A stretch of 64,000 nt of DNA, taken from NCBI GenBank assembly GCA_963698435.1, contig CAVOQV010000001.1, positions 11,597 through 75,596 on the forward strand. Direction: 5' to 3'. The DNA comes from Sva-07 sp963698435. Its GTDB lineage: Bacteria; Actinomycetota; Acidimicrobiia; Acidimicrobiales; Ilumatobacteraceae. How positions within the stretch are numbered: the first letter of the stretch is position 1; the number at the start of each line of letters is the position of its first letter. The position numbers were made by a program, and so were the translations under genes. The notes under the pieces are model-generated. The model saw only the letters and a program-made list of their open reading frames with translations. It was not told the DNA's origin and did not search any database. Positions 28,341 to 38,061 of this stretch are shown in pieces.

Positions 28341-29146
28341 CCGCTCCAGCAACGAACAGCGACCAGTTCTTCCGAAGGGAGCACTGGGCCCTGCTCGGCC
28401 GCAGCCTGCACGAGGAGTTCATGGCCGGCGAACCGTTTCCGCACATCGTGATCGATGATGCGATTGCCCCGAGCATGCTCGACGCGGTGATCGACGAGTT
28501 TCCCGAACCCGAGGAAGTCGATTGGCAGACCTTCGACAAGGACACCGAGGTCAAGCTCGCGCTGGCCGACACCGAGCAGATGGGAGCGTCCACGCGGCGT
28601 CTCCTGGCCGAATTCAACGGCCAGGTCTTCATCGAGTTCCTGGAGGCACTCACCGGTATCGACCACCTCGTGCCGGATCCTCACTACGAAGGCGGTGGCC
28701 TCCATCAGATCCGTCAGGGTGGTTTTCTGAAGGTGCACGCCGATTTCAACAAGAACAAGCGGCTCAACTTGGATCGTCGTCTGAACGCGCTGCTCTACCT
28801 CAACAAGGACTGGGACGACTCCTACGGGGGCCACCTCGAGTTGTGGGACTCCGGTATGACGTCGAGTGTTCAGAGCATCGCGCCCGTCTTCAACCGCATG
28901 GTTATCTTCGCGACGACCGACCACGCGCTGCACGGTCATCCGGAACCGCTCACGTGTCCACCGAATCGAGCGCGGCGTTCGATGGCGCTGTACTACTACT
29001 CGAACGGACGCCCCGCAGAGGAGCAGCGAGCAGACCACACCACGATCTTCCGGAGTCGTCCGGGTGAAGCGCTCCGAACGCCCACGAAGGACCGCCTGAA
29101 GCGTTGGGTTCCGCCCGCCGTGATCGACTTGGTCAAGCGCCGCTGA
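28337..29146 (+). CDS. 2-oxoglutarate/Fe(II)-dependent oxygenase (prolyl-4-hydroxylase-like)
   Basis: 269 residues of the double-stranded beta-helix type. The iron ligands are visible as HAD in FLKVHADFN and a later His in HALHGHPEPL; a basic residue for 2-oxoglutarate is at RRSMALYYY. LLYLNKDWDDSYGGHLELW is typical of this family in EPS clusters. The ATG overlaps the acetyltransferase stop, so it is co-expressed with it and with the WsaF-like enzyme. The substrate is unknown; a hydroxylated sugar, peptide or protein are all possible. Confidence 0.85.
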   Translation: MTAPATNSDQFFRREHWALLGRSLHEEFMAGEPFPHIVIDDAIAPSMLDAVIDEFPEPEEVDWQTFDKDTEVKLALADTEQMGASTRRLLAEFNGQVFIEFLEALTGIDHLVPDPHYEGGGLHQIRQGGFLKVHADFNKNKRLNLDRRLNALLYLNKDWDDSYGGHLELWDSGMTSSVQSIAPVFNRMVIFATTDHALHGHPEPLTCPPNRARRSMALYYYSNGRPAEEQRADHTTIFRSRPGEALRTPTKDRLKRWVPPAVIDLVKRR

Positions 29147-29164
29147 GCGCGCGATCGACGTCGG

Positions 29165-30148
29165 TCAGCAGGCGAGATTTCGTACCGTGACGGGTTGCCC
29201 CGCGCCGTCGAGCGTGACGATCTGGGCGCTCCACGAGGACAGGGCCGAGCAGCGGACCTCGGTGGGGTTGTAGTACCAGGAGTCATTCACGATCTTCAGG
29301 TTCCGAACTGTTCCCGGCGTGCCGACGCGGAACGACGCGCCGCCACCCTTGACGATCAATCCGTCGATGTCGACCGAGGTGTTGCCTTGATCCGCCGGGT
29401 AGAAGAACGGCGCCGTACCCCCGCAATCATCGCGCTCGACCAACTCGAGATAGCTGTTGCGGATCGTGACGCGAGCTCCGTCGTAGCCCTGGAGCCCGTC
29501 GCCGTGCCAGTCGCCGCAGACATCTGGCGAAACGACCCTGGCCCAAGAGTTCTCGATGACAACTTGGCCGCAGCCCATGCTCTTCCCGCCGACACGAAAG
29601 CCTTCAGGGAGTCCATCGATCTTCACATTGCGTGCGGTGTAGCCGCCTGTACCAATTGCCAGGTCGTCTTCTCGCGTGACCTGCCCGGGAGCGCGCATGA
29701 CGGTGGAGTTCTCGATCAGCAGTCCGTTGCCACAGGACGACCCGACACCGTTGTCGATGCTCCCACCACGTACCTCGACACGTCGAAGCGTGACATTCGG
29801 CGCGTTCACGATCAGCGACCCGTTGGTGATGCGGAGGTCTTCGACGACCGCGCCCGCTCTGTCGACGGTGTAGTTGCCTGTGATCGACCTCGTTGGTGTC
29901 CATCCTGCGGGCACACCCGCCGAGGCAGCCGTCGGGAAGCCGCCAGACGGAGCAGCCGGAACGCTGCCAGACGGAGAGCTACGAGTCGGCACCGCCAGTC
30001 TCGTGGCTGGCTGGTTTCCCTGGGCAGGTTGATCGATTCCGTCGGCCGTGCGTGCCTGAGCCCCCGCCCATCCGGCGGCGCCAACCGCGATCACGGCAAA
30101 GATGATTGGTACGGCGCGTCGGCCCGAGATCGCCTTGAGTCGCTTCAT
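29165..30148 (-). CDS. Exported right-handed beta-helix protein
   Basis: 327 residues. Signal peptide: basic start, then VPIIFAVIAVGAAGWAGAQA. A Pro/Ser-rich linker follows, then a parallel beta-helix with repeated turns (VVEDLRITNGSLIVNAPNVT, IENSTV, ARNVKIDGLPEGFRVGG, IENSWARVV). Six or more cysteines suggest disulfides. Possibly a polysaccharide lyase-like or adhesive protein; no catalytic site is assigned. The ATG has a strong GGAGGAAGG seven bases upstream. It is paralogous to the C-terminal part of the next upstream gene. Confidence 0.82.
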   Translation of the reverse strand: MKRLKAISGRRAVPIIFAVIAVGAAGWAGAQARTADGIDQPAQGNQPATRLAVPTRSSPSGSVPAAPSGGFPTAASAGVPAGWTPTRSITGNYTVDRAGAVVEDLRITNGSLIVNAPNVTLRRVEVRGGSIDNGVGSSCGNGLLIENSTVMRAPGQVTREDDLAIGTGGYTARNVKIDGLPEGFRVGGKSMGCGQVVIENSWARVVSPDVCGDWHGDGLQGYDGARVTIRNSYLELVERDDCGGTAPFFYPADQGNTSVDIDGLIVKGGGASFRVGTPGTVRNLKIVNDSWYYNPTEVRCSALSSWSAQIVTLDGAGQPVTVRNLAC

Positions 30149-30231
30149 TGTGGACCCTTCCTCCGTCGTCTAGCGAAGACCAGAGCCCATATGTTACAGC
30201 TGTATTACCGAGGTATGGGCGCGGGTGGGCA

Positions 30232-32550
30232 TCAACAACCAAGGTTGCGGACTCGAACGGGTTGACCCTTCGTGTCGAGCCGGACGACCTGGGCCTCCCA
30301 ACTCGAGAGCAGCGAGCACTTCAGGTCGGCGGTTGGCCCGTAGTACCAGGATCCATCAACGACCTTCAAACCGCGAACTGAACCCGGAGTCGCGAGGCGG
30401 AAGGATGCCCCACCACCTGCGACGATGAGTCCGTCGATGTCGACGGAGGTGTTGCCCTGGTCCGGATAGAAGAACGGTGCCGTGCCGCCACATCCGCTCT
30501 TCTCGATGAGCACGAGCACCGTGTTGCGAACGGTGAGTTTGGCTCCGTCGTATCCTTGGATTCCGTCGCCGTGCCAATCGCTGCACCTGTCGGGCGACAC
30601 CACTCGGGCATACGAGTTCTCGATCACGACCTGCCCACAGCCGCCGGACTTGCCTCCGACCCGGAACCCCTCGGGAAGTCCGTCGATGAGCACGTTGCGT
30701 GCTGTGTATCCTCCGGTTCCGACTGCAGCGTCGCCAGCGTCGGTCGTGGCGCCAGATCCGCGGCGCACGGTCGAGTTCTCAACCAGGAGGCCGTTGTTGC
30801 AGGTCGAGCCGGGCCAGTTGTCGATTCCGCCACCGATGACCTCTACCCGCCGCACCGTGACGTTCGGAGCGTTCACGATGAGCGACCCGTTGGTGATTCG
30901 GAGGTCTTCCACGACGGCGCCAGCTGTACTGATTGTGTAGTTGCCGGTCACCGACTTCTTCGGGTTCCAGCCCGAGGGCACGCCAGTCGTCGTCTCAGTC
31001 GGATACGCGAGGCTGCTCGAAGCAGGATTTGGTGCTGCTGTGGTGGTGGGTGCTGTGGTGGTGGGTGCTGTGGTGGTGGGTGCTGTGGTGGTGGGTGCGG
31101 TGGTGGTGGTGGTGGGTGCTGTGGTGGTGGGTGCTGTGGTGGTGGGTGCTGTGGTGGTGGGTGCTGTGGTGGTGGGTGCTGTGGTGGTGGGTGCTGCGGT
31201 GGTGGGTGCTGTGGTGGTGGGTGCTGTGGTGGTGGGTGCTGCGGTGGTGGGTGCTGCGGTGGTGGGTGCTGCGGTGGTGGGTGCTGCGGTGGTGGCCATC
31301 CTGGGGGCGGCCACGAGCGGGTCGTTCTGCTGCAAGGTGTCGTCGACCATTGCCGGCTTGTTCTGCGCGAACAAGACGTCGACGTAGTAGTTGGAGTCGC
31401 GCCAGACGTCCTTGGGCATGCCGTTGCCATAGGTGTAGACGCCTTGCACGGCGGTCAGCGCACCGCTGCGCTGGGGCTTCTCGCGGCTCAGTGCGCGCTG
31501 GTCGTCGGCGTAGCGGCCTGCTGGGGCCCGATACGCCGCCACGTACGTCTTGTCCGCCTTGATGCGAACGGGCTGGGAGAAGACCGCGGTTTGCCAGCCG
31601 ACGTTGCTTCCCGACGGGAAGTCGACCGAGGCGAGGACAACACCGCGGCGGTTGTAGAGGTATCCCACATGGGGGCCCTGGTTCTCTGCGGATCGATAGA
31701 ACTGGACTCCGCTGATCCAACCGTCTGAGGATGAAGAGAACTTGACGCCCAGCGTGACTGCCTGGGTGTCGGGGTCTGCTGGCGTCTCCGGGACGACGCC
31801 GTCGCCCCAGATTCCGTAGGGTTCCGCACCGCCGGAATCCTGGCTCGATGTGTCCCCCTCGGGCGATGGGACGGCCACGAGCGGGTCGTTCTGCTGCAAG
31901 GTGTCGTCGACCATTGCCGGCTTGTTCTGCGAGAACAAGACGTCGACGTAGTAGTTGGAGTCGCGCCAGACGGCCTTGGGCATGCCGTTGCCATAGGTGT
32001 AGACGCCTTGCACGGCGGTCAGCGCACCGCTGCGCTGGGGCTTCTCGCGGCTCAGTGCGCGCTGGTCGTCGGCGTAGCGGCCTGCTGGGGCCCGATACGC
32101 CGCCACGTACGTCTTGTCCGCCTTGATGCGAACGGGCTGGGAGAAGACTGCGGTTTGCCAGCCGACGTTGCTTCCCGACGGGAAGTCGACCGAGGCGAGG
32201 ACAACACCGCGGCGGTTGTAGAGGTATCCCACATGGGGGCCCTGGTTCTCTGCGGATCGATAGAACTGGACTCCGCTGATCCAACCGTCTGAGGATGAAG
32301 AGAACTTGACGCCCAGCGTGACTGCCTGGGTGTCGGGGTCTGCTGGCGTCTCCGGGACGACGTCGTCGCCCCAGATTCCGTAGGGTTCCGCACCGCCGGA
32401 ATCCTGGCTCGATGCAGCAGCGACGACGGTTGCGCCGAGGAGGAGTGTCCCGGCGATCGCGCCGGTGACCCAGGCCCTCCGCCAGGTTGGTCGCGAGGCT
32501 CGCTCTCGGGGCGTGCGGAGCTGGTGGATCTGACTCATGAGTTCGTTCAT
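30232..32550 (-). CDS. Exported protein: two tandem DUF4082 domains, Thr/Pro/Ala linker, beta-helix domain
   Basis: 772 residues. N-terminal signal or anchor (WVTGAIAGTLLLGATVVAAA, about residues 28-47). Two nearly identical DUF4082 domains follow (GWISGVQFYRSAENQGPHVG, SNYYVDVLF). A Thr/Ala/Pro linker of about 90 residues encoded by a 15-base minisatellite then leads to a beta-helix domain close to the neighbouring protein (PEGFRVGGKSGGCGQVVIEN). The linker would act as an extended, probably O-glycosylated stalk holding the beta-helix off the cell. Its regulatory region is the divergent gap 32,551-32,858. Confidence 0.85.
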   Translation of the reverse strand: MNELMSQIHQLRTPRERASRPTWRRAWVTGAIAGTLLLGATVVAAASSQDSGGAEPYGIWGDDVVPETPADPDTQAVTLGVKFSSSSDGWISGVQFYRSAENQGPHVGYLYNRRGVVLASVDFPSGSNVGWQTAVFSQPVRIKADKTYVAAYRAPAGRYADDQRALSREKPQRSGALTAVQGVYTYGNGMPKAVWRDSNYYVDVLFSQNKPAMVDDTLQQNDPLVAVPSPEGDTSSQDSGGAEPYGIWGDGVVPETPADPDTQAVTLGVKFSSSSDGWISGVQFYRSAENQGPHVGYLYNRRGVVLASVDFPSGSNVGWQTAVFSQPVRIKADKTYVAAYRAPAGRYADDQRALSREKPQRSGALTAVQGVYTYGNGMPKDVWRDSNYYVDVLFAQNKPAMVDDTLQQNDPLVAAPRMATTAAPTTAAPTTAAPTTAAPTTTAPTTTAPTTAAPTTTAPTTTAPTTTAPTTTAPTTTAPTTTTTAPTTTAPTTTAPTTTAPTTTAAPNPASSSLAYPTETTTGVPSGWNPKKSVTGNYTISTAGAVVEDLRITNGSLIVNAPNVTVRRVEVIGGGIDNWPGSTCNNGLLVENSTVRRGSGATTDAGDAAVGTGGYTARNVLIDGLPEGFRVGGKSGGCGQVVIENSYARVVSPDRCSDWHGDGIQGYDGAKLTVRNTVLVLIEKSGCGGTAPFFYPDQGNTSVDIDGLIVAGGGASFRLATPGSVRGLKVVDGSWYYGPTADLKCSLLSSWEAQVVRLDTKGQPVRVRNLGC
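31031..31295 (-). repeat. 15-base minisatellite (about 18 units) encoding the Thr/Ala/Pro stalk
   Basis: The plus-strand unit is close to GGTGCTGTGGTGGTG, with GCTGCG variants and one longer GGTGGTGGTGG interruption. The unit is five codons, so gain or loss keeps the frame and changes stalk length. Confidence 0.93.
31311..31850 (-). repeat. 540-base tandem DUF4082 repeat, unit 1
   Basis: Nearly identical to 31,875-32,414 (period 564 bases, 188 codons). Differences are a handful of substitutions, implying very recent duplication. Confidence 0.93.
31875..32414 (-). repeat. 540-base tandem DUF4082 repeat, unit 2
   Basis: Partner of 31,311-31,850; encodes the N-terminal DUF4082 domain. Confidence 0.93.
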
Positions 32551-32858
32551 CGGGCCAGGTCCTGAACTGGTTGAGTCAAGGAATGCTCAAGATGCAGCCT
32601 GGCGATGGACCTGGAGTGCCCTACTCTGCCGATGGCTGGCGAGGCTCCGAGTCGGTCGAGTGGCGTGAAGTGATGCATTGCGTGTCCTTTCGCGCCCGCG
32701 AAATGGATGCCCGGCCCGTTCGCCATCGGACCGTAATGATTTCGACATGCAAATGCAACACAATACACCCTGGACCTGGCGCGCCGGATGTGCCGCCCAA
32801 GCCCGGTTCGGACCACAACGGTCGAGGTGTGCGGTCCGGTATCCGCTACGATCGAGAG
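32551..32858. other. Divergent intergenic region
   Basis: 308 bases between the DUF4082/beta-helix gene and a GT4 gene. An inverted repeat (TTGAGTCAAGGAATGCTCAA, 32,572-32,591) sits just upstream of the minus-strand start and could be an operator. I see no gene or RNA here. Confidence 0.4.
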
Positions 32859-34203
32859 ATGTTTCTGGCGGGGCGACGGGTTCTCATCGTCGTTCAGAAT
32901 CTGCCGGTTCCTCTCGATCGACGGGTGTGGCTCGAGTGCCAGGCTCTGACCCGAGCCGGGGCGACGGTGAGCGTCATCTGCCCGAAGGGCCCGGGCGACC
33001 CGTCGCGACAGACCATCGAGGGCATTCGCATCTACAAGTACCGTCCTGCGCCGGTCGCTGTCGGTCTGATCGGATATGCGTTCGAGTTCGTCTACTCCTG
33101 GCTCCGCACAGCATGGTTGTCTCTGATCGTGAGGCGCGATGTCGGTTTCGACGTCATCCAGGCGTGCAATCCGCCGGACACATACTGGCTGCTCGGCCGT
33201 TTGTGGAAGTTCAGTGGCGTGCGGTTCGTCTTCGACCAGCACGATCTGAACCCCGAGCTGTTCCTGTCACGATTCGGCGAGCCGACCGGCTTGTCCCAAC
33301 GTGCTCAGTTCGCATTGCTCCGGTGGCTCGAGCGGATGACGTACCGAACCGCTGACCATGTGATCTCGACCAACGAGTCCTACCGCACGGTTGCCCTGAC
33401 GCGTGGTGATCGTGAGGAGGCGATGGTGACGGTGGTTCGCAGCGGGCCCGACACCGAACGGATGCGGCCCGTCTATCCTCCGGCGAGGATTCGTCAAGGC
33501 TGCAGTCACCTCGTGGTCTACCTCGGGATCATGGGTCCTCAAGACGGCGTCGACGGGATCATCGAGGTCATGGACGAGCTCGTTCATCGTCGGGGTCGTG
33601 ACGGTCTGCGTGCGGTGCTCCTCGGATTCGGCGACTGCCTCGACGATCTGCGCGAGCAGACCACGCGTCTCGGACTCGAGGACCACGTGGTGTTCACGGG
33701 ACGCGTGGGTCCTGAGGAGATTGCCGACCATCTGAGCGCGGCGGACGTCGGACTGTGTCCCGACATGAAGTCTCCGCTCAATGATGTCTCCACCATGAAC
33801 AAGACGATGGAGTACATGGCCCACTGCCTTCCGTCCGTGTCTTTCGATCTGGTCGAGACCAGGGTGTCGGCGGGTGACACGGCGCTGTTCGTCCCGTCGG
33901 GTGACCTTGCCGCGTTCGCTGATGCCATCGAGCGACTGCTCGACGACGTCGATCTGCGAGTCGAACTCGGAACCGCCGCTGCGCGAGCGCGTCGCTACCC
34001 ACCTCGATTGGCGCGAGCAGGCACGTAACTACGTGAACGCCTACGCGACGCTGTTCGGCGTCGATGTCGACGAGAGCATCTCGCTGGTCGACTCCGCGCC
34101 GCCGACGTTCGTGACGTCGGGAGCCCGTACGTTCGTGCCGCTCGACGACGACGCCGAGATCCGCCGTTTCGTTCGCGAGCGCCGGGCGCCGGTGTCCGGC
34201 TGA
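32859..34203 (+). CDS. Family 4 glycosyltransferase, frameshifted near the 3' end
   Basis: About 448 residues in the joined reading. GT-B features: RRVLIVVQNLPVPLDRRVWL with QALTRAGATVSVICPKG at the N-terminus, FDQHDLNPELF in the acceptor domain, and a C-terminal donor domain with YLGIMGPQDGVD, HVVFTGRV and MNKTMEYMAHCLPSVSFD. Near 33,980-33,992 the frame shifts within a GCGCGAGCGCG run; the continued frame reads ERVATHLDWREQARNYVNAY to a stop at 34,203. The start ATG at 32,859 was chosen over more upstream in-frame codons because the family motif begins immediately after it. Confidence 0.82.
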
Positions 34204-34217
34204 GTGAGCCGATCGAG

Positions 34218-35080
34218 GTGACGACTCCAGACGCCATCGCTCCGGTTGCGAGCATCGTCATCCCGGCGCATAACGAGGAGCGGGTCATCGGGCGGTTGCT
34301 CCGCTCGCTGACCACCGGCGTCCCGAGCGGGCATTTCGACATCGTGGTGGTCTGCAACGGCTGCACCGACGGTACCGCCGCGACGGCCAGGGCCGTCTCC
34401 GACCGCATCGACGTCATCGAGCTGACCGAGCCCGGCAAGTACCGGGCGCTGCGCGTCGGCAACGACGCCGTCACCGCGTTCCCGCGGCTCTTCGTCGATG
34501 CCGACGTCGAGATCTCGACGTCCTCGGTCTATCGCCTGGTCGAGGCGCTGAAGTCTCTCGACGTGTCGGCGGTCGGCCCGCGTCGGGTCATCCCGCGGGC
34601 GGGTGTTCCTGGGCGGTGCGTTCGTACTACGACGTGTGGGAGTCGCTGCCGAGCGTGAGCAGCGGCCTGTTCGGGCGCGGCGTCATCGGGTTCTCCGAGG
34701 CCGGGCATGAGCGATTCGGCGTCCTTCCCGAGGTGATGGGCGACGACCTCGTGATCTCCGAGAGCTTCGACGAGCACGAGCGCCTGGTCGTCGTCGATGC
34801 CGAGGTGACCATCCATCCGCCGAAGACGTTGGGTGACCTGCATCGGCGTCGGGTTCGGGCGACGACCGGCAATGCTCAGGCCGACGCGGCCGGGTTGCGT
34901 CGGTCCGACGGACGCACGACGGTCGGCGATCTGGTCGGCGTGGTTCGCCGGGACCCGCGCCTCGCTCCCCGCGTTCCCGTCTTCGTCGCGGTGGTCGTCG
35001 CCGGCCGACTCGCGGCTCGCCGGGCGGTGCGCTCGGGCGACTTCCAGACGTGGGAGCGCGACGAGACGTCGCGACAGTGA
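34218..35080 (+). CDS. Family 2 glycosyltransferase, frameshifted
   Basis: About 287 residues after joining. First frame: VASIVIPAHNEERVIGRLLR, VVVCNGCTDGTA, metal site FVDADVEIS. Second frame from about 34,610: VRSYYDVWESLPSVSSGLFG and a DDLVISESFDEHERL segment. One missing or extra base near 34,605-34,615 explains the break. It begins with GTG 15 bases after the preceding gene and ends just before the convergent amino-sugar operon. Confidence 0.8.
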
Positions 35081-35087
35081 CGACTCG

Positions 35088-36204
35088 TCAGCCGAGTGCC
35101 GAACGCAGCGCGGCGACGACGCGAGCCTGCTGCTCCTCGGTGATGTGCGGGTAGATCGGCAGCGAGAGGAGCGAGTCCGCTGCGGCTTCGGCGACGGGGA
35201 AGTCGCCCCGGCCGTGGCCGAGTGAGGCGAATGCCCCGGTCAGGTGCACCGGGTGCGGATAGTGGATGCCGGCACCGATCCCCTCCGACTGCAGTTCGGC
35301 GAGGACACGGTCGCGTTCCGGCACGCGCACGACGTAGAGGTGCCACACGTGGACGTTCGATTCGTCGGTGGCCAGTCGAACGATCCGGTCGTCGTCGCGC
35401 AACATCTCGTGGTAGCGATCGGCGGCGACTCGACGCTGCGCGTTCCATGCATCCAGACGTTGGAGTTTCGCCGAGAGCACGACCGCCTGGAGCGTGTCGA
35501 GACGCGAGTTGAACCCGATGACGTCGTGCTCGTAGCGGCGGGTCCACCGTGCCCGCCGATGGCGCGGGCGCGCAACTCGAGTGCGGCGTCGTTGGTCACG
35601 ACGGCGCCGCCGTCTCCGTACGCGCCGAGGTTCTTGCCCGGATAGAAGCTCGTGGCCGCGGCCGACACGCCGGCGCCGATGCCGAACCCGTTCCGTGTGG
35701 CGCCCTGTGACTGGGCGGCATCCTCGACGAGTGTCACCTCCTTCGATCCGATGGCGCCGGACAGGGCCTCGAACGGTGCGATCTGGCCGTAGAGATCGAC
35801 GCCGATCACGGCGCGTGTTGCGCTGGTGATCCGGTCGGCGACCGCCACGGGGTCGATCAGCAACGTGTCCTCGGTGCAGTCGACGAGCACGACGTTCGCG
35901 CCGGCACGATCGACTGCTTCCGCGGTTGCGATGAACGTGTTGGCCGGGATGATCACGTCGTCGCCGCGGCCGATCTCGAGCGCGCGGAGGGCGATCTCGA
36001 TGGCGTCGGTTCCGTTGGCGACACCGACGCAGTGCGAGGTGCCGCAGTACTCGGCGAACGCGCTGTTCGAACTCGCCGACGGCGGGACCTCCGATGAAGC
36101 TGCAGTTCTCGAGCACGTCGGCGAATCCTGGCTCGACGAGGTCGGCGACCTCTCGCTGTTGCGCCGCGTAGGTCGACGAGGGGGATCGGGGGAAGAGTGG
36201 TCAC
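35088..36204 (-). CDS. DegT/DnrJ/EryC1/StrS aminotransferase 1, several frameshifts
   Basis: PLP-dependent sugar aminotransferase. Segments in successive frames read PPIPLVDLR, AQQREVADLVEPGFADVLEN, AFAEYCGTSHCVGVANGTDA, VEDAAQSQGATRNG, SFYPGKNLGAYGDGGAVVTN (Lys for PLP) and RYEHDVIGFNSRLDTLQAVV to the stop. Breaks lie near 36,160-36,168, 36,058-36,064 and 35,541-35,556, each explained by one or two bases in GC runs. The start GTG has GGAGG six bases upstream and overlaps the preceding stop (GTGA). It is last in the operon and probably aminates a keto-sugar nucleotide. Confidence 0.82.
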
Positions 36205-36908
36205 AGTGGGCCTCCGCTGGCGTGTTCGTTGGTCTGTTGCTGGTGGGGTGGCCGTCGGAACGGATGCAGCGGGCCGGGACACCGGCCCAGACCTCGCCGG
36301 GTGGGACGTCACGGGTCACCACGGCTCCCATGCCGATCAGCGGCGCCATGGCCGATCGCGACATCGCTCGCGTACGAGCGCACCGGATCCGACGTAGGCG
36401 CCGGATTCGATGGTCACCGTTCCGGCGAGCCGGACGCCGGCGCCCATCGTGACGAACGATTCGATCACGTCGTCGTGGGTCAGGACGCATGCCGGCATCA
36501 TCGCCACGTGGGAGCCGATCGTGACGTCGGCGGTGGTGACGCACGCCGCCGAGATGACGGTCCCGTCGCCGACCGTGGTCGACGAGGCGAGCGATGCCGC
36601 CGGATGAACGATGGTGGCGAATCGGTGAGTCCGGCAGAGCCGAGCCGGCTCACGATCTCGGCCCTGAGCGAGAAGTTCTTCGGGCTTCCGATGCGTGACC
36701 ACGGTGGCGACGTCGTGTGAGAGCAGCCAGTCGAGTGGGCCGACCACGGGGAGGCCGCCGACGTCCGCGCCGTCGAGGTCCGGGTTGTCGTCGACATGCC
36801 CGAGGAGATCCCACGTCGGTCGGATCTGGTTGATCGCTCGGATCGTCTGGGCGGTTTCGCGTCCGAAGCCGCCGGCGCCTGCGATCACGAGGGCTCGGAC
36901 GCGTTCAT
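36201..36908 (-). CDS. NeuD/PglD-like sugar O/N-acyltransferase, frameshifted
   Basis: N-terminal Rossmann-like VIAGAGGFGRETAQTI and LLGHVDDNPD, then IGSPKNFSLRAEIVSRLGSA in another frame, RFATIVHPAASLASSTTVGD, and left-handed beta-helix turns to IGMGAVVTRDVPPGEVWAGV. At least four small indels are needed. The start ATG is inferred: it overlaps the upstream stop (ATGA), and one extra C in CCC near 36,890 would connect it to VIAGAGG. The exact 3' end is uncertain; a TGA overlapping the next GTG is favoured. Probably acylates the amino group made by a neighbouring aminotransferase. Confidence 0.7.
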
Positions 36909-38061
36909 CGCGCGTGGTGTTCGAGCACGTCGATCACCCGGTCCTGTTCGGCGACCGTCATGTCGTGGAACAGCGGCAGGATCAGCGAGTTGTCGGTGAG
37001 GTGCTCGGTGCACGGCAGCGGGCCGGTGGCGAACCGTTGGCACGCCGGCTCGAGGTGCGCCGCCATGATGCCCCGTCGGGTCGAGATGCCGGCCTCCATG
37101 AAGCTCGTCATCAGCGCGTTGCGATCGAGGCCGTAGTCGGGCTCGACGCAGGACCCAGTAGGACTGGTAGTTCGTCGTGCCGTGTCGATGGATCGCGCAC
37201 CGCGCGGAGGCCGTCGATCCGGTCGATCGCTGCGTGGTAGCGGTCGGCGAGCTCGCGGCGGCGCTCGATGATCTGGTCGAGCTTGCCGAGTTGCACGCGC
37301 ACGATGGCCGCTTGGACGTCGGTCATCCGGTAGTTGAATCCGGTCTCGTTGTACTGCTCGAAGACGATCGATCCGCTGGCGTGACGGTCGGCGGCACTCA
37401 CGCTCATGCCGTGTTCGCGTAGCTGGCGGAGCCGGGTGGCGACCTCGTCGTCGTCGACGGTCAGCATGCCGCCCTCGCCCGAGGTGACGAGCTTGCGAGG
37501 GTGGAACGAGAAGGCGACGAACGGCGCCACGGCTGCCGACGAGCGGCACCCTTGTAGGTGGAGCCGATCGCGCACGCAGCGTCCTCGACGAGTGCGATGC
37601 CGCGTTCGTCGCACAGCGCTCGGAGTGCATCGATGTCGGCAGGCATGCCGCCCTGGTCGACGATGATGATCGCCTTGGTCGATGGGGTGAGCACCGCTCG
37701 AACGGTCTCGACCGTCAGCGTTGTCCGGTGGCGACGTCGATGTCGCAGAAGACCGGCGTGGCCCCGACGTAGAGCACCGCGTTGGTGGTGGCGATGAACG
37801 AGAACGACGGCACGACGACGTCGTCGCCCGGACCGACGCCGGCTCCGATCAGCGCGAGGTGCAGCGCCGTCGTGCAGTTCGAGAGCGGCGACAGCGTTCG
37901 CCGGCACCGACGAGCGTCGGCGAACTCCTGCTTCGAGCGCGGCGACGTTCGGGCCCTGAGCGATCCATCCGGATCGGATGGCGGCGGCCGCTGCTTCGAC
38001 CTCCTCGTCGCCGAGCCAGGGCCGGATGATCGGGATCGACGGCGAGGTCGGTAGTCGTCAT
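36905..38061 (-). CDS. DegT/DnrJ/EryC1/StrS aminotransferase 2, several frameshifts
   Basis: Joined segments: MTTTDLAV, then IIRPWLGDEEVEAAAAAIRS and GWIAQGPNVAALE, the glycine/aspartate region DDVVVPSFSFIATTNAVLYV, STKAIIIVDQGGMPADIDAL, VEDAACAIGSTYKG, the PLP-lysine segment SFHPRKLVTSGEGGML and GFNYRMTDVQAAIVRVQLGK to DVLEHHAR. About 385 residues, normal for the family. The ATG overlaps the epimerase stop and the stop overlaps the acyltransferase start. Several one-base breaks fall between these segments. An amino-sugar nucleotide enzyme distinct from copy 1, so two amination steps or two products are possible. Confidence 0.78.

Noticed and set aside
31031..31295. CRISPR array
   Set aside because: The units are 15 bases with no unique spacers, and they are translated in frame.
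30948..31562. Long plus- and minus-strand frames of Cys/Gly, Trp/Val or His/Thr repeats
   Set aside because: They are shadow translations of the 15-base minisatellite in the Thr/Ala/Pro frame; only that frame has a signal peptide and folded domains on both sides.
32572..32591. HAIR-like inverted repeat TTGAG...CTCAA before the DUF4082/beta-helix gene
   Set aside because: The spacing between half-sites is ten bases, not nine as in HAIR, and no hspR belongs to this genome segment. Kept only as a possible operator.
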